From Glandiceps talaboti (taxonomy: Eukaryota; Hemichordata; Enteropneusta; Spengelidae), in NCBI RefSeq assembly GCF_964340395.1, contig NC_135560.1, positions 23,156,675 to 23,220,674 of the forward strand: 64,000 nt of DNA. Reading direction: 5' to 3'. The position numbers were made by a program, and so were the translations under genes. Under the pieces are notes generated by a model. That model did not search any database, was not told the DNA's origin, and was given only the letters and a program-made list of their open reading frames with translations. Positions 53,490-62,845 of the stretch are shown here, in pieces. The number at the start of each line of letters is the position of its first letter. The stretch's first letter is position 1.

Positions 53490-54846
53490 CATGTACTTAT
53501 TTTATGTACTGGTTTTATCACTTTCATGTTATACATACAATTGGTGTTTAATTATATGGAAGATGTTTGTCCCTTTGTTATTATCGATTTGAAGGTGGTA
53601 ATTAAAAATTAGATTCAAGTAGATTTAAACAATGTGATAATAAATTAATCTTCTATTACAACTCAATTATCAAACAGATATATTGATTACATGTTGGTCT
53701 TGATATTTCTAGAGGTCACATCAGGTCATATGAGTCATATAAGGTTGGCCAGTGTCATGTTAAGGTCACTCATAATGGATTATTGTGTTGTCAACTTGTC
53801 ACAGATTTTCTGATGAGCAGACAACATACATTCCACTGTTCCAGATCAGGTGACACCTTTAATCTCTTTGATATGCCTGAGTTAGCAAACCTGTCAGCAT
53901 ATACACATCATAACATTGTTTTTGTTTGACTGTGGCTTCATGGAGGTTGGTACACAAATAACATACTGTCATTTATTGATTTGCATCATTGAAAACATCG
54001 ACCTAAAATTTATCTTAACGGTTAAATGTGAAATCTTCAGTTGTGAGATATAAGACTTAAAGTAAGCATATTCAGCATTTTTGTTAATTTATGGTGGTGT
54101 TGTAATAAAGTCACATTTGTATTACAGATGGCATTCTTTGCATTCAACTGTTAGTTTTAACTTGACATCGGATTTAATGAACAGTAGTCTCAAAGTGGCA
54201 ATACCCAGAATAACTGCAATAATTGTAGCGTCTTGCTGCGGTTTTTAGGGTTTTTTCGTCTGTTTTGGTGACGTTTTAAGTTTTAGTGTTTAACCCGCAC
54301 CTAAGGTGTCACCAAAAAGTCACCAAAACAGACGAAAAAAGCTATGCCTAGAACAGAACTTGATCCAAAAGTTGGCAAAATACTAAACAGTTTAAAATTA
54401 AAGACTTTCCAGGTGAAAAGGTGGCCCGTTACGTGAACAAATCGCACTGCCATTACTCCAAATTTATTTATATTATTGATGATAACAAAATTAATATCAA
54501 TACCAATTTGATAAATTCTCTCAAAATTGATAATCGTTGTCTGCAGTTTCGCAAACCGTTTCCCGACCGCAAATTGTGTGCTACAGGTATAAAGTCATTG
54601 AACCTGCATTAAGTGATATGAGTTGACGAACTGGTGAGACTCATTGATGTATTATTAGGGTACTAATCATAGCTTTACGATTTTTCACATCTGCATCTGT
54701 GGTTTGTATTACAACTCTGAACTCGTATTATACATCGACAGTTGTCAACGTCGAACTACTGCAACAAACGACATACTGCACGGGTAGTGGAATGTGTTTT
54801 CCAGTGTATACGGTACTCACCTCTGTAAGTAATATGCGTCGTCCAT
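17793..54846 (-). CDS. OTUD7: OTUD7 / Cezanne-type OTU deubiquitinase
   Basis: This cysteine protease removes ubiquitin; vertebrate OTUD7A/B act on Lys11 chains and NF-kB signalling. Nine minus-strand coding exons: 54821-54846, 37899-38056, 24573-24863, 24094-24315, 23088-23186, 21717-21844, 20832-20941, 19931-20271, 17793-19096. The phases fit and total 892 codons (human about 840-930). Residues 39-78 match the UBA-like segment ([10 protein letters not shown]...WDL). EKRLTRGIS precedes the OTU domain, with TGDGNC (C258), [31 protein letters not shown] and [10 protein letters not shown] (H435). [17 protein letters not shown] follows. Residues 632-668 match a conserved helix of vertebrate OTUD7. 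A20-type fingers lie at C689/694/706/709 and C855/862/874/877; vertebrate OTUD7 has only one, at the C-terminus. Exons 2-9 are secure. Exon 1 is inferred from an in-frame ATG (MDDAYYLQ) and a GTGAGT donor. The other possible start is M29 (37998). Confidence 0.92.
19684..19896. repeat. ATCATGTATGT-type degenerate tandem repeat
   Basis: An irregular array of ATCATG(C/T)ATGT units, about 11 bp each, in the intron between OTUD7 exons 8 and 9. It lies about 35 bases inside the exon 8 donor at 19931. Confidence 0.85.
20370..20465 (+). mobile_element. tRNA-like head of a possible SINE
   Basis: GGTAGTACAGTTGGTAG resembles an RNA polymerase III A box and GGTTTGAGTATCAGCC resembles a B box, about 40 bases apart. 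No matching second copy was found in the window, so this is tentative. It sits in the intron upstream of OTUD7 exon 8. Confidence 0.35.
23349..23427. repeat. Near-perfect 37-bp hairpin
   Basis: The arm CTGTGAGTTACCAGAAT...GCTATTTCCC (23349-23385) faces its reverse complement (23391-23427) with one internal mismatch and two near the loop. It lies in OTUD7 intron 5 (between exon 4 and exon 5) and abuts the minisatellite that follows. It could be a foldback element or form a double-stranded RNA hairpin. Confidence 0.85.
23428..24103. repeat. 22/33-bp minisatellite carrying copies of the exon 4 splice donor
   Basis: About 25 units alternate 22 bp and 33 bp, built on plus-strand ACTGTACCTGCTTGTTGGCT. 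On the transcribed strand each unit reads ACAAGCAG|GTACAG, the same as the true end of OTUD7 exon 4 (GAACAAGCAG|GTACAG, donor at 24094). The array begins at that donor and fills most of the intron to the hairpin at 23427. Variants read AAGGAG|GTACAG or AAGCAG|GTGCAG, and all keep a GT. Confidence 0.95.
24928..24953. repeat. Poly-T tract
   Basis: An uninterrupted T run of about 26 bases in OTUD7 intron 2, about 70 bases from the exon 3 acceptor. It could be the pyrimidine tract or the tail of a minus-strand retroposed sequence. Confidence 0.8.
25802..25832. repeat. Poly-C followed by (CA)n
   Basis: About 19 consecutive C bases followed by a short CA run, in OTUD7 intron 2. Confidence 0.9.
25850..26360. 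repeat. Diverged tandem duplication, about 260 bp
   Basis: Two consecutive stretches share ordered motifs: AAATACTA...TGTCTGTGATA, AACCTGAAG/ACCCTGAAAG, TAGACACTTGAAT and ACTACAAATATGG. They look like a diverged direct duplication or two copies of the same element. Confidence 0.5.
26352..26494 (+). repeat. 58-bp repeat cluster A
   Basis: Two to three units containing GATGTATCTCGACAGCACAG and AAACAGGCTA..AGGAGGTACGA. The same family recurs at 28789-29045 in both orientations. Confidence 0.75.
27199..27260 (+). mobile_element. Retroposon-like tail
   Basis: CAGCGCTTTTGAATATTTG and AAGGGCGCTATAGAAAATAA followed by (ATAA)n resembles the 3' tails of many animal LINEs and SINEs. No coding part is attached. 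Confidence 0.35.
28789..29045. repeat. 58-bp repeat cluster B with an inverted unit
   Basis: One reverse unit (28789-28843) faces three direct units (28892-29045) containing GTGCAGTAAACAGGCTATAG and GGGCTAGGAGG. The reverse and direct units could fold into a stem of about 50 bp. Confidence 0.75.
30510..30605. repeat. Dispersed hairpin repeat, copy 1
   Basis: Begins with TCACTTTGCAGAATTGT and contains arms GAGTTGTGTCAGA and TCTGACACAAGTC. A related sequence lies at 31255-31345 with its own hairpin. Confidence 0.5.
30619..30899 (+). mobile_element. tRNA-derived SINE, near full-length
   Basis: A tRNA-like head (TGGTTAGCTCATATCAG and GAGTTGGAACTCACC) is followed by a body with GTGATGCTCAGTTTGACT, TTTCCTCCTATTTCAACACT and GGGCACTGCACAAGTGGCAA, and an AT-rich end. 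The body recurs in reverse orientation at 41764-41934, which establishes it as a repeat family. Confidence 0.7.
31255..31345. repeat. Dispersed hairpin repeat, copy 2
   Basis: It shares TCACTTTGCAGAATTGT with the copy at 30510, then has arms GAGCTGTGAGA and TCTCACAGC around a short loop. Confidence 0.45.
31440..31740 (+). mobile_element. 3' end of a truncated non-LTR retrotransposon (LINE)
   Basis: Bases 31513-31641 encode WNSLPLDI and [15 protein letters not shown] followed by a stop, the typical last residues of reverse transcriptases in CR1/L2-like LINEs. A short 3' UTR and a TTGATTGATTAATTGG tail follow. The rest of the element is missing, the usual 5' truncation. It sits in OTUD7 intron 2 on the opposite strand to the gene. 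The exact clade is inference. Confidence 0.7.
31805..32360. repeat. 42-bp minisatellite
   Basis: About 13 units containing ACTTAGGAAATTGTGATATG and TGTACATGACATATGGTAGA, with a few 38-bp deletion variants. The minus strand is open in more than one frame because 42 is a multiple of three. It is intronic and not coding. Confidence 0.95.
32684..32773. repeat. Foldback with 43-bp arms and a 4-base loop
   Basis: The arm TAGCCTGGAATCCATG...GAAGTTTTAGTTT faces its reverse complement across CCCT with about five mismatches. It is in OTUD7 intron 2. It could be a MITE or a precursor-like RNA hairpin. Confidence 0.85.
33360..33440. repeat. (GT)n microsatellite
   Basis: A dinucleotide tract in OTUD7 intron 2 with a few interruptions at the right end. 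Confidence 0.96.
33664..33752. repeat. (GACA)n microsatellite
   Basis: GACAGACAGCGA units followed by pure GACA units, just left of a 508-bp tandem duplication. Confidence 0.95.
33789..34793. repeat. 508-bp direct tandem duplication
   Basis: Bases 33789-34296 and 34297-34793 are about 95 percent alike from GCTTTCAACAACTAGAAATA to ACACGGGCATCTATAGC. Each half contains its own GTCT/ATCT tetranucleotide run of different length. Differences are few, so the event is fairly recent. Confidence 0.93.
35385..35472. repeat. Short direct duplication
   Basis: GTTATTCCCAAAACATCAGCT occurs twice about 70 bases apart within related flanks (AACTCTTAGAAG and AACTCTTTAGAAG). Confidence 0.6.
37015..37366. mobile_element. 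MITE-like element with about 100-bp terminal inverted repeats
   Basis: The left arm GTTAAAGTG..ATGGATGAGGAT to CTACTTGAAAAATCAAT (37015-37115) is the reverse complement, at about 85 percent, of 37263-37366. The interior of about 145 bases is AT-rich and non-coding. A target-site duplication is not obvious. It lies in OTUD7 intron 2, 0.5 kb from exon 2. Confidence 0.7.
37636..37783. repeat. (CATC/CGTC)n microsatellite
   Basis: An imperfect CCAT/CCGT tetranucleotide array, in OTUD7 intron 2, about 115 bases inside the exon 2 donor at 37899. Confidence 0.93.
40770..41045. repeat. 97-bp tandem repeat, about 2.7 copies
   Basis: Units begin near CTCTATTCACATCAAACAGCC and contain ACCACCATCTCATTTCAAAA and ACAAGACAC. 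The third unit is partial and diverged. Confidence 0.85.
41764..41934 (-). mobile_element. 5'-truncated SINE, same family as 30619-30899
   Basis: The minus strand carries TATGTAAGACAAGTGATACT, CAGTTTGAC, CAGTTTCTTCCTGCTTCTTC and GGGCACTGCTCCTGTGGCGA in the same order as the SINE at 30619. The tRNA-like head is absent. Confidence 0.7.
43198..43297. repeat. Imperfect foldback, about 34-bp arms
   Basis: GGGTATTTGCAGGGGTGCTT..GCAGTG and CACTGCAAGCACTGGTGCAA..TACCC are reverse complements with several mismatches, separated by about 32 bases. Confidence 0.7.
43381..43396. repeat. Poly-G tract
   Basis: G runs interrupted by one A, next to CCTCCCCCACATGG, so a small GGGG/CCCC hairpin is possible. 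Confidence 0.8.
51950..52362 (+). mobile_element. Possible retroposon 3' end with (TAAA)n tail
   Basis: A stretch ending TTTTTTGTCTGAAATAAAC followed by ATAAATAAATAA and TTAATTAA units resembles the 3' tail of a non-LTR element. No coding motif was recognised upstream. Confidence 0.3.
53344..53486. repeat. (CA)n(CATA)n compound microsatellite
   Basis: About 40 CA units run into about 15 CATA units. A second tract with the same compound structure lies at 55745-55920. Confidence 0.97.
54251..54340. repeat. Perfect 22-bp inverted repeat
   Basis: TTTTTTCGTCTGTTTTGGTG plus AC at 54251-54272 has an exact reverse complement at 54319-54340, with 46 bases between. It lies within OTUD7 intron 1, 0.5 kb from the inferred first exon. 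Confidence 0.85.
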
Positions 54847-55000
54847 ATAACATCAAAATAAAAGATTTGTTTCACAACACGACAAAAATTTAACTCCGTC
54901 TAATTTGGCTGCTGCTGCTGTTTCTCAACTAAGACCTTCGTTCAAAATGGAGCTGTGATGACTACGCATGCGTGTATCATTTAGATGACATCATCTGCGA
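54847..55000 (-). promoter_or_regulatory. Inferred OTUD7 promoter and 5' UTR
   Basis: The stretch upstream of the inferred OTUD7 ATG is less AT-rich than its surroundings. On the minus strand it contains CTCCATTTTG, which resembles the ATGG-core element often found just downstream of animal start sites, and CAGCAGCAGCAGCC. No TATA box was seen. The assignment depends on exon 1 being real. Confidence 0.4.
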
Positions 55001-55066
55001 TTCGCCCTCAACGACGCATTACCTCGATGTGGTATTGACTACTGCGTGGGATGTCACCTTTGTAAA

Positions 55067-55744
55067 TTATGAAGGAGGGGTGGGTACACAGTTCCACAAC
55101 GTACGTGACTCATTTGGCAAGTTGGCACTGGAAATATTATCATCAACTCGGTTTGACTTTGAATCATCGTCAATTCTACCACAAATAATTTCATGAATGT
55201 CATAATAATACGGTGAAGCACAAGGGGATCTACTATAGTTACCTCATATGCATGGTTTATGTTTATAAAAAACAAAACAAACAATAACAACAAGAACATA
55301 TAAATACTGATAAACATGAACGACAGAGTACTTACATATGAACATAAAAAATGTTTCTATGCAACAAGAATTACAATATGTTTTTGTATATGTGAAATGG
55401 TCACTGTGGAGATACTCTTGTGGGTGATTCTTGTGTAGACGATTTGTCTTCCTTAGCATAGATCCAATACATATAGATTCTATGAATTGAATACTTATGG
55501 CCTCATCATCCTTGCCTTCATTGATGACATCTCCACCTAAGATATGTACCTGTACACACCAAATTTCCAAGCTACGTGTTCAACTAATCAGAACATTATA
55601 CTATTAAATTCACACATAATTGATCAGGTCATTTTGAACTGAATATCCCAACCTCATACCAGTTTAGGTGACACCTCATACCAGTTTAGGTGACAAAGAA
55701 TTATATTTTGAATGTATGTACACACATGCACATAACGTACATAT

Positions 55745-55799
<55 letters not shown>

Positions 55800-58700
55800 C
55801 ACACACACATACACATACATACATACATACATACCCATACATACATACATACATACATACATACATACATACATACATACATACATACATACATACATAC
55901 ATACATACATACATACATACCATCTCTCTCTATTGTCTATGTACATACATACCATACATATTGTACTATGGTGCCACTATGGTATAAGAATTTGTAATCT
56001 GCAGAACTTACTCAATAAACTTTGAAGAAGAAAAAAGCAATCACACACACTGACAAATGATGATTTCCATTTCTCTCCATATTTTTTTCAATTTTATTTC
56101 AATATCATATTTCCTTTGGGGCCTCATGAATAGATACTAAAAAACTTTCATCATCACGTAAAACCAGCCTCTTAAAAAATAAAGTGTCTTACAAATCAGT
56201 TAAAATAACACCTGTCGACAACTCATACAATAATGATCAATGTTGTAGAGATGTAAAAGTGTCAAAAGAAACACACTGGGTTGCTAATCTAATATCATTC
56301 ACACTGTAATGACTAACTCTTTTGCATATGAATAGAAAAATCTTGGCAGAATATAATTTTTTGTTTGCATAACAGATAAAAATCTACAGCTAGTTGGTCA
56401 CTCTGTAAGTTAAGACAGTTACATTTTACTACATTTCAGTACTTCAAAAGATCTAAATACACATGCAATCACATTTGTCTTGATATCTATGTAAAGTGAA
56501 AGGTAATGATTTGGTGAACATTTTTTTGCAAGAGAGATTTTCAATAAAATATACAAAAATATTGTGAGAATAAATGTTCATGGACTCTGGGTTCATACTT
56601 ATAATGAGATTTCTACTCACAGTCAAAATATTTCTTGGAAGCAAATCCTAAATTTCAACTGACGTTTCACTCCTGATGATGATGATGATGACGTGATGTC
56701 GGTGAAAATTTGTGATTCACTTCCAAGAAATAATTTGACTCTGTGAGTAGAAATCTCATTACTATTAAATACAAAAATATTGTATAGCCAGAAACAGTCT
56801 AAAGGCAGTGTCTCAAAACTGGGTTTTTTTCTTAATTATAGCCACTAGAGGGCACTTTGTGGTTGGGTTTAACTTCCTCTGGAGATTGTCAATATTTTTT
56901 GTGTTTAAACAAGGATATACAGATAGATATTTCTCATGAAGTTTTGGCATATTTTTCAATGACAGGAAAACTTAAACAGTAAAGCTATGTGGTTTAGAAT
57001 GGCAAATTCTTAAAAACTGAATAATATATATTCTGTTGCTCACACAAGACAAAATGTGTGTATGTAAATGTCTGAATATCACAAGTCACTAAAAATGTGT
57101 CGACCCCAGATGTTAACAATAAAGGTGTTCTGAGTAAAATTAACAATATTGTATCATTGGTTCACTCCCACTTTGGTTCTCTCTGACATGAAATATCTTA
57201 TTATGTGATAAGAAACTTCAGCAGAATGAAAACTGCCTCTGGATAAACATTTTTCTTTTGAGAACTACTCAATTTGACTACACAATTAATTTCTTCTAGC
57301 TATCTTTGTCAGACACACTATTTTTAATCTTTAGAATGCAGGAGAGTTTGAGCAACAGACAGATTGAATCAAATACCACACAAAGATGGATAAATGTACA
57401 GTTTGGAATACCCCATCACTCTGTCTAAATATCAGAGCCCTTCACAGTCCTTTTACAATATACATATATCTACAGTCCATTGCAATATAGCTGATATATC
57501 CCATGGAAACCAATGCCTTACAACTTGCACATCCACTAAAGTCCATTGCACATTGATTCCAACACTCTGTATTCAAGACTAAAGTCATACTGCAAGAGAA
57601 AAAGAACAGAGACTCCTTACTACGATTATTTCATGATAGGAATCTAACAGGTACATTAATGGAAGGCATGAATACTAAAACCATTTTCAGACATCATTGA
57701 AATGTCCTATATACTGCTAAAGTAATACCATAGACCATGGAGTGTATTCCAGGGTCAGTAAAACATGGCTAAACATGTCTGTGACTTACTAGAAATTATG
57801 TGATTTCACACAAAATTAGCAGAATGCTTTTGACTGTTTGAAAATGCCACCAACTTTAGCTGTGAAACACTAGGAAATGAGGATTTTTCAATAATACTAA
57901 ACTATCATGGCCATTGCCAAAGCTGTCTCCAAACAGCACTCCTAGTGGTCAAAATATACAATCTTTTCTTTTTCTGATAACCAGAATGAAGCATACATTG
58001 CGTCAACCTTACCCTATTTACTTTAACTTTATAATAACTCATTTTACATGTACTTTTCAAATTCATATCATTGATTACACAATATGATTATCAAAGTTAC
58101 AAGCCACAATTTTAGTGTCTTTTTTTCAGTCAAATATTTGGATGTTAGTAGTCTTATCACTAGTTCTACTTACATTGTACCTGTCAAGGTTTGGTGTATA
58201 CGTTGCACTTGGCATACTGGGTGGTAATGTTACCTGAGTGATGAAAACAAAATAAGGTTTGACAACTTGACAGACTTAGAACTCAAACATTAACAATACA
58301 GAATACTAGTATATCTAAGAATGAAATGTAATATGACCTTGTTCATAACTTATAAGTCATACCAAACAACATGTATATACATATGTACACCTCATTGGAC
58401 TCTGCCTCACTTCAGTAGAACCATTTGACCAATTCTAATGAGAATGGATTAGGTTCTCTTTTAACGGAACACTCCAAATTCTGAACTTTTAAAAATGTAT
58501 GTCATTCAATCTACAAATCATCCATGGATATCAGATCCTCAAAACTATATGTGGTATCTACCAATATACATACTGTCCTGTATGTCCATTTTCAAAAATC
58601 ACAGAGAGGAAAAAACACAAATATTATGCCAATGCTGCTATTGTCTTCCTCTCTATAAGCCTAGGTATTATACAATTCTATACAAGAATTTAAAAACAAT

Positions 58701-59581
58701 GTGAGCAAAACTGAAGAGTCAGACTGATATACAGTTCCTGGTACAACATCATTGAGGTTTCCTACATACTATGCTTGCAATATTCTCTCTTGATAAACAA
58801 ATGGACAATCACAATATAATGGTAACTATATACCTTTTGTCCTGTTACAGCTTCTGATAGTTTCATTTCAATACCATCCAGGGCACTTGATATATACATT
58901 GATGAAGTCTGTCTCACTAAGGGATGTGGAGAATAATAACCTTGTCCTCCTGAAAATAAAGTAGTGTAATATTTAGTTACTAGAATTTAGATCTTGCTGT
59001 AAGATAAAGTAGACGCTGGCCCTCCGATACATCTTCCAATAGGTTATACCATGGATCTAATAGATCCATGGTTATACTAGTTAACATAAACATCAATGTA
59101 GTTGTTCTTTTGTCTTCTAGTAAACCTCGACCTTTTTGTTGTTTTAAGGTGTTTACTTCAGCCACAACAAAGTCTTATTTTTGGACAGTATTGAGCCTGG
59201 TCCACGACCATAGTTTCATAGTTTGTTTTATACTCTTTTTGTAACAAGTACCTTTGGCGTTTCTTGTAGTTATGTGTACTAAGACACACATAAAAACAGT
59301 ATATTTACAAATTAGCCAAACACATATATGAAGCAATTCAAATAAACCGTCCAAATTTCAGGTCTAGTAAATATTAGTAGCTTCAAAAATTGTCTGAATA
59401 CTGTATATCACTAAAGGAAGGAAGCAGGTTGTTGTGGGTGATACTGATACTATACTTTACATGTAAAGTTCGGTGATAATTGAGCTATTTATCATAATGA
59501 TACATGCCATGGAGGATAATAATAACATTTTGACTCACCTGCAGAACTTACACCATGAAAAGTATGGTAGGGTTTGTTCAT
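55067..59581 (-). CDS. Five-exon gene of unknown function, about 202 residues
   Basis: Minus-strand exons: 59539-59581, 58834-58949, 58174-58233, 55336-55549, 55067-55242. All have GT-AG borders and compatible phases (1, 0, 0, 1). The protein begins MNKPYHTFHGVSSAGGQGYY. The middle includes RQTSSMYISSALDGIEMKLS, VTLPPSMPSATYTPNLDRYN and HILGGDVINEGKDDEAISIQ. The C-terminal part includes RIDDDSKSNRVDDNISSANL and ends VPTPPS. Exons 1-3 and the first half of exon 4 look soundly coding. The end of exon 4 (YTKTYCNSCCIETFF) is less protein-like and that splice is the least certain. The protein is polar and Ser/Pro/Asp-rich, with no membrane segment, signal peptide or domain I recognise. The stop lies about 220 bases upstream of the OTUD7 ATG on the same strand, and the start faces a plus-strand gene. 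Confidence 0.6.
55745..55920. repeat. (CA)n(CATA)n compound microsatellite
   Basis: CA units followed by CATA units, inside the large intron between exons 3 and 4 of the unknown gene, about 200 bases from the exon 4 acceptor. Confidence 0.97.
56602..56761. mobile_element. MITE-like foldback with about 60-bp arms
   Basis: TAATGAGATTTCTACTCACA and the following bases to 56662 are closely matched by the reverse complement of 56700-56761. The centre has a GATGATGATGATG run. It has no coding capacity and lies in an intron of the unknown gene. Confidence 0.75.
59048..59072. repeat. Small perfect hairpin
   Basis: ACCATGGATCT, a 3-base loop, then its reverse complement. Intronic, between exons 1 and 2 of the unknown gene. 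Confidence 0.6.
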
Positions 59582-60300
59582 CGTTAGCTTGTTAACTCAC
59601 GTTTTATAATACGTAAACCGAATACTACTGTAGGCTACAGTCTTACATATACACTTATGTATAAATTCTACTTTCTAGCTAGGTTTTAAAATTCCATGTT
59701 TTAGTCGTGACAGCGGTCTTTTGTTTCCACTGGCTGTTACTGTTAACTTGTCTCTACAGATTTTAGACCGGCAGTAAATATGTTTGAATCTATCAGTGCA
59801 TTCCGCTGTAAACAACATTCAACGTTGTCAAATATTATTGAGATGATTACAGGATGTTACACAGATGTTCACAAAAGGATGATGTATGCAGATGACATAA
59901 ACCCGGAAGTCTTAGTGTGTTTTTTTTTTGCAAAGTGTAGTATTAACAGTTACACATTCGAAATTGAAAACAAAAGTTAGTCAAATATTTTCGTGATACA
60001 ATTCCAAAAATTATATTTAAAGTGAAATAATGGCTTAGTTTGTATGAAATTTATCAGAAAGGAAAGGGTAACTTGGAAAACATTGAAAAGAAATTATTCA
60101 CTGGCATGTAGTGTAGCGCCCTCTATCATTAAACATTCTGTAAAACCAAAACAAGAATCAACTATAGCAATATTTTGTGAAAATTTGATTATTTTAGCTA
60201 CATCTTGCAACCGGAATCGAATTCACGTTCGGTGAGTTGCATTCTGTTGTGATAGTTAACGGGAACGACGTAATGACGTCATGATTTCTAAAATTAGACA
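59582..60300. promoter_or_regulatory. Shared divergent promoter region
   Basis: About 0.7 kb lies between the start codon of the minus-strand unknown gene and the inferred first exon of the plus-strand gene. It contains a CRE-type palindrome TGACGTCA at 60274-60281. Bidirectional use is inference from the head-to-head layout. Confidence 0.45.
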
Positions 60301-60423
60301 GTCTGTGATCAATCCAAGATGGCTTCTCCATTATTGAACACAAGTCCGTGGGATGTGATAAAGAAATCATTGTTGTGCTGTCACATCTTGTGAATTTTAT
60401 TAGTCATTTGTACTTCTTGAAAG
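60300..60423 (+). other. Inferred 5' non-coding exon of a plus-strand gene
   Basis: CCAAGATGGC at 60314-60323 is a typical element just downstream of an animal transcription start. The exon ends at a strong donor (GAAAG|GTAAGG, 60423). It contains a 24-codon open frame from ATG at 60319 (MASPLLNTSPWDV...), which stops before the donor and so would be an upstream ORF. The exon start is approximate. Confidence 0.5.
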
Positions 60424-62845
60424 GTAAGGAAAATTTGTCTTTGCACTTCGGCCATAATAATGCGATAGAAAGTTCTGTGTCGGAGGAAAAGTAAGAATTA
60501 GTATCGTAACGTCACTGAAGTGAAGCCTTTACTGTGATGTGAAGACTAAACGCCTTCACATGTAAATTGTAAATAAATTGTTCATATCGTTGAAAGTAAG
60601 TTATGATTGTACATATACTGACTGATAAACCACATAATTTTCAAAACAATAACATTTCGTTTGAAGGCAAGAACTTGATGTGGAAATGATAAAGGTAATC
60701 CATAAATTTTATTGATCCATGATTATGTGATAGTTTGATACATTGTACGTTTCCAAATACAACACAAGTTCATAGACAACAAATTGTCTTCATGAGGTTT
60801 GCTGTAATTTGATAACCTACACTATTGTCACATGTTCATGCATCTATAATTTATTGTTAGAACCATTGATAGTTCTGTCATGCAATGTAGTTATTTTCAA
60901 AGATAAATACTGTTTAAACAGTACTTATGTTTGTTGTGTAATAGTGTAACATCAGTGACGTTCCTGATCATCATTTGATGCCACTGGTGTTGTGTTTGTT
61001 TCAAACTTTATGTTCTAATTCACTCATCTATGTATCTATCTATCTACTGTCTGTAATAAATGTAGCATTGAGGATATATTGATTCTATTTTACAGCAATA
61101 TGACCTCTCTTAATACTCCAGTGTCAAATTACATTGATTGGACATTTGCATTGGTAATGATAATATTCAAATTCAATACACCAACCCTGTATTGCATATA
61201 TCATTGGAGCAGTGCTTCTCAGATAACCAGTCAAACTTAATAAAACAAATAAAACAACTCTGTATTACATATCACTTGTGATTTTGCCCTCTCAGATCTA
61301 TTTACTCATACATTGTGTAGTTAGTTGCTTCAGGATTAAATTTGATTTAAACAGGAAAACATCATATTTCACACAAGTATGAGTAGAAGTTACATGTATA
61401 ACATCAGTTACATGTAAGTGGCTACAATTGTTGTGTAGTCAGGGTTTATGAGACTTCAGAAAATTTATGATGTACATGTATTACTTGTAATTTGTATGTA
61501 TAAATCAAAGACACGTGACTCACATCCATATAACTGATCTGATCTGATCAGATCTGATTGATTTATAGTACATAATCAGTCAAACAGGATATGTTAGTAT
61601 ACTGAACAGTTGTGTACATATACCTGATGCTGTGGTGGTAGTGTTAGAATCAGTCATGCAACCATAAATCAGACATTCAGTTGTCCTCAAGATACCAGTA
61701 ACTGCAACTTGAGATATACTGCATAAGGTCCTGGGTCCTACATGTCTTCCCCAAGCTGTACACACTTACAAGTAGTATGGTTTCACACACCCTTAACTGT
61801 CTGAGACATGATTGATAACCACCCCGGGCAAACTTATTGTTTTACCCTATATCTAAAAAACAACTTGTGTGTAGATGTTTTAGTTGTCAGCAGTGCTTAC
61901 ATTGCTTTATAGATAGTGTGTACTTATGGTCACTAAATAAACACTTGTTACATCCAGATCAAATGCAAGTACATGTACATTTGTAGTCACTGTATAAACT
62001 TCAATTATCTACTTCGATATATGACAGAATTTTGTTCTGTTGTCAGCCATAGTCATCAAAAGTCCGCTTTCAGTTTATGGTTTCACCTTAAGTGACCTAC
62101 ATTTGTATCTTATCATTTTCATTTTGTTTGCATTTTGGCTATTTTCACTATGATCAGAAAACAATAATTCTGTCTTTGAATGTCATGCACCGGCATTTCC
62201 ACTTTTAAGCTTACTGAGTATAGAGAAATCTTATGATGATAAAGAACACACAAAACATTGATAAATCAGAATTGTTTTTCTATTTGCAAGATCACTCGGT
62301 ATATTAGTACAGAATGTATGTTATCAACTTTGGCCCTGTTACTTCATGAGGAGTTCCATCATGAGGAGTTCCATCTCAGACTTGTGATATATATGAGGAG
62401 TGCTTCAATTTTATCAAGCTATTATTAAAACCCTGTCCAGGTCAAGTTCACGTGAATGATAATGACTGTGGCAGGATTAGGGTCTTTTCTCTGCTATTTG
62501 TACAAGGTCATGTGTGCATGATTAATGAATTACTCTTCTTACAAGCACTGGTAACATCATAGACCCTGTGGAGGATCTATGTTTAACATGTAGCTCAGAA
62601 TTTCCCCATTTCATTAGTATAGGCAAACATGACCTTGTAATAAGTTGTAACAACATCAAAATAATCAAATGATTTCACAATATATAGTATATGGACATGA
62701 ATGAATACTCACAGGTTACAAATCTGTTCATGCAAAAAAAAAAAACAAGGAAAATCAAAAAAAGTGCACATCCATTTTTTGGCAGCACAATAAATCTATT
62801 GATGTACTATTGATCAACTTCTTTTTATGTAACTTTTCTCTACAG
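60424..62845. other. Intron 1 of the plus-strand gene
   Basis: About 2.4 kb without recognised exons. It includes a short GATCTGATC palindromic run near 61540 and a degenerate copy of the ATAGACCCT foldback at 62558-62581. Confidence 0.45.
62558..62581. repeat. Degenerate ATAGACCCT hairpin
   Basis: CATAGACCCTG and GAGGATCTATG form an imperfect inverted repeat related to the hairpin at 4742-4790. Confidence 0.45.

Larger units (their letters stand above)
38057..54820. other. OTUD7 intron 1 (about 16.8 kb), no exons seen
   Basis: Both strands lack convincing exons. Noted within it are a 97-bp tandem repeat, a SINE fragment, an imperfect foldback, a poly-G tract, a retroposon-like tail, a CA/CATA microsatellite and a short inverted repeat. 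The remainder is AT-rich with frequent TACATGTA. Confidence 0.55.

Noticed and set aside
54960-55196. Plus-strand frame starting MYHLDDIICDSPS
   Set aside because: It lies antisense to the terminal exon of the unknown minus-strand gene, whose frame and splice borders are better supported.
55654-56025. Frames of repeated Tyr-Ile-His-Thr and Met-Tyr-Val-Cys
   Set aside because: CA/CATA microsatellite.
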